In this document: piece by piece, positions 7,708 through 8,422 of the stretch
Layout of the letters: every line of letters starts with the position of its first letter
Position numbering within the stretch: position 1 is the first letter of the stretch
DNA from: an uncultured Eggerthellaceae bacterium
GTDB lineage: Bacteria; Actinomycetota; Coriobacteriia; Coriobacteriales; Eggerthellaceae
Assembly (NCBI GenBank): GCA_948829205.1
Contig: CAQLOA010000039.1
Location: forward strand, 1,771 to 10,192
Reading direction: 5' to 3'
Length of the DNA: 8,422 bases
Position numbers and translations under genes: made by a program
The notes under the pieces: generated by a model
Database searches by the model: none
What the model was told of the DNA's origin: nothing
The model's input: only the letters and a program-made list of their open reading frames with translations

Positions 7708-8422
7708 GTGGGCGCATGCGCGATTGGATTCGGGAAGGCCGTGCCTGGCCTGGAGGTCCGAAACGAGGACTTGGAGAAGCTCGTCCAGACCAGCGACGAA
7801 TGGATCGTCAGCCGCACGGGGATATCGTCCAGACGCATCTCCGTGAACGAGTCCCTGCTCGACCTCGCCGCATCCGCCGCCGCGCAGGCTTTGGGAACGT
7901 CGTACGAACCAGGCGAGGGCGCAACCGTGGAAAGCTGCGGGGTGTGCTATGCGCCCATCGACCCGTCCAGCATCGACCTCGTCGTGCTCACCACGGTCAC
8001 GCCCGACGTCCTCGTCCCTTCGAACGCGGCAGCCGTCAAGAAGCTGCTGGGGCTCGATTCGGCCGTCGCCTTCGACGTGAACGCGGCCTGCACCGGCTTC
8101 ATATACGGGCTATCGGTGGCCGAGGCCATGATGGCGGCCTCGCATGGCGGCACGGGGGCGTCTGGCAACAGGTACGACCGCGCCCTCGTGATAAGCGCCG
8201 AAAGGCTCACCCGGCTCACCGACTGGCAGGACAGGAACACCTGCGTGCTGTTCGGCGACGGCGCGGGCGCGATGGTCCTCGAATGGAGGGACGGCGAGCA
8301 GGGCGTCCTGTCGTCTTACCTGAAAAACGACGATGACGATTCCAACGCCCTCACCTGCAAGCACGTCTTCGCTTCCCCCATCCCGTTCGACGAGTCGGGC
8401 GTCGTGTGCGACGATGCCGCCA
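7708..8422 (+). CDS. fabH: 3-oxoacyl-ACP synthase III (KAS III), 3' end cut off
   Basis: The first 238 residues of a FabH-type ketoacyl-ACP synthase III are present. FabH starts type II fatty-acid synthesis by condensing acetyl-CoA or a branched acyl-CoA with malonyl-ACP in the cytoplasm. The N-terminus has the family signature NEDLEKLVQTSDEWIVSRTG (19-38). The active-site cysteine is C128 in DVNAACTGFIYG, and LFGDGAGAMVLE follows near residue 190. The catalytic His and Asn lie beyond the window. The start is GTG at 7708, with GGAGG 6 bases upstream; the protein then begins (M)GACAIGFGKAVPG, as expected for the family. Compared with E. coli FabH as I remember it, there are two insertions. One of about 17-20 residues (roughly 64-83) carries C77-GV-C80. 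One of about 9 residues is glycine-rich (roughly 146-154). It is transcribed divergently from the addBA operon. Other KAS III-like enzymes are possible, but the general FabH signature is strong. Confidence 0.92.
   Translation, partial: MGACAIGFGKAVPGLEVRNEDLEKLVQTSDEWIVSRTGISSRRISVNESLLDLAASAAAQALGTSYEPGEGATVESCGVCYAPIDPSSIDLVVLTTVTPDVLVPSNAAAVKKLLGLDSAVAFDVNAACTGFIYGLSVAEAMMAASHGGTGASGNRYDRALVISAERLTRLTDWQDRNTCVLFGDGAGAMVLEWRDGEQGVLSSYLKNDDDDSNALTCKHVFASPIPFDESGVVCDDAA

Noticed and set aside
7500..8336. Plus-strand open frame of 278 codons over the intergenic region and fabH
   Set aside because: It is in a different frame from the FabH translation, which carries the active-site motif and a proper ribosome binding site. 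The frame also crosses the non-coding promoter region.

Overview
The window is GC-rich and almost fully coding. It holds ordinary core functions: double-strand-break repair and the first condensation step of fatty-acid synthesis. Codon use is biased to G/C at third positions, with frequent AGG (Arg) and ATA (Ile). Genes carry good Shine-Dalgarno sites. Together with an addB-addA gene pair, this suggests a high-GC Gram-positive bacterium. A member of the Coriobacteriia would fit, but that placement is inference, since there is no rRNA or other marker gene here.

Layout: positions 1-130 hold the 5' end of a small minus-strand gene that runs off the left edge. Positions 186-4001 (minus) encode an AddA-type helicase-nuclease with all the expected UvrD/Rep helicase motifs and a C-terminal RecB-family nuclease. 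Positions 3992-6862 (minus) encode its AddB-type partner, with a C-terminal nuclease domain and iron-sulphur cysteines but no visible Walker A motif. The two genes overlap by 10 bases. Just upstream, 6904-7527 (minus) encodes an unrecognised 207-residue protein whose C-terminal half looks like TPR/Sel1-type helices. These three minus-strand genes are tightly packed and probably form one operon, with the small upstream gene first. A 180-base divergent intergenic region (7528-7707) follows. The plus-strand gene from 7708 to the right edge is a FabH-type 3-oxoacyl-ACP synthase III with a GTG start, truncated by the window end.

How they work together: AddA and AddB are expected to form one heterodimer that unwinds and degrades broken DNA ends until a Chi sequence is met, then prepares a 3' single strand for RecA. 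FabH is functionally unrelated and only shares the divergent promoter region. I found no CRISPR array, transposon, tRNA, rRNA, phage gene or defence island, and no convincing undescribed system. The most notable points are the AddB protein without a Walker A motif, two insertions in FabH (one with a CxxC motif), and the small helical-repeat gene leading the repair operon. The many long open frames opposite addA and addB are by-products of high GC.
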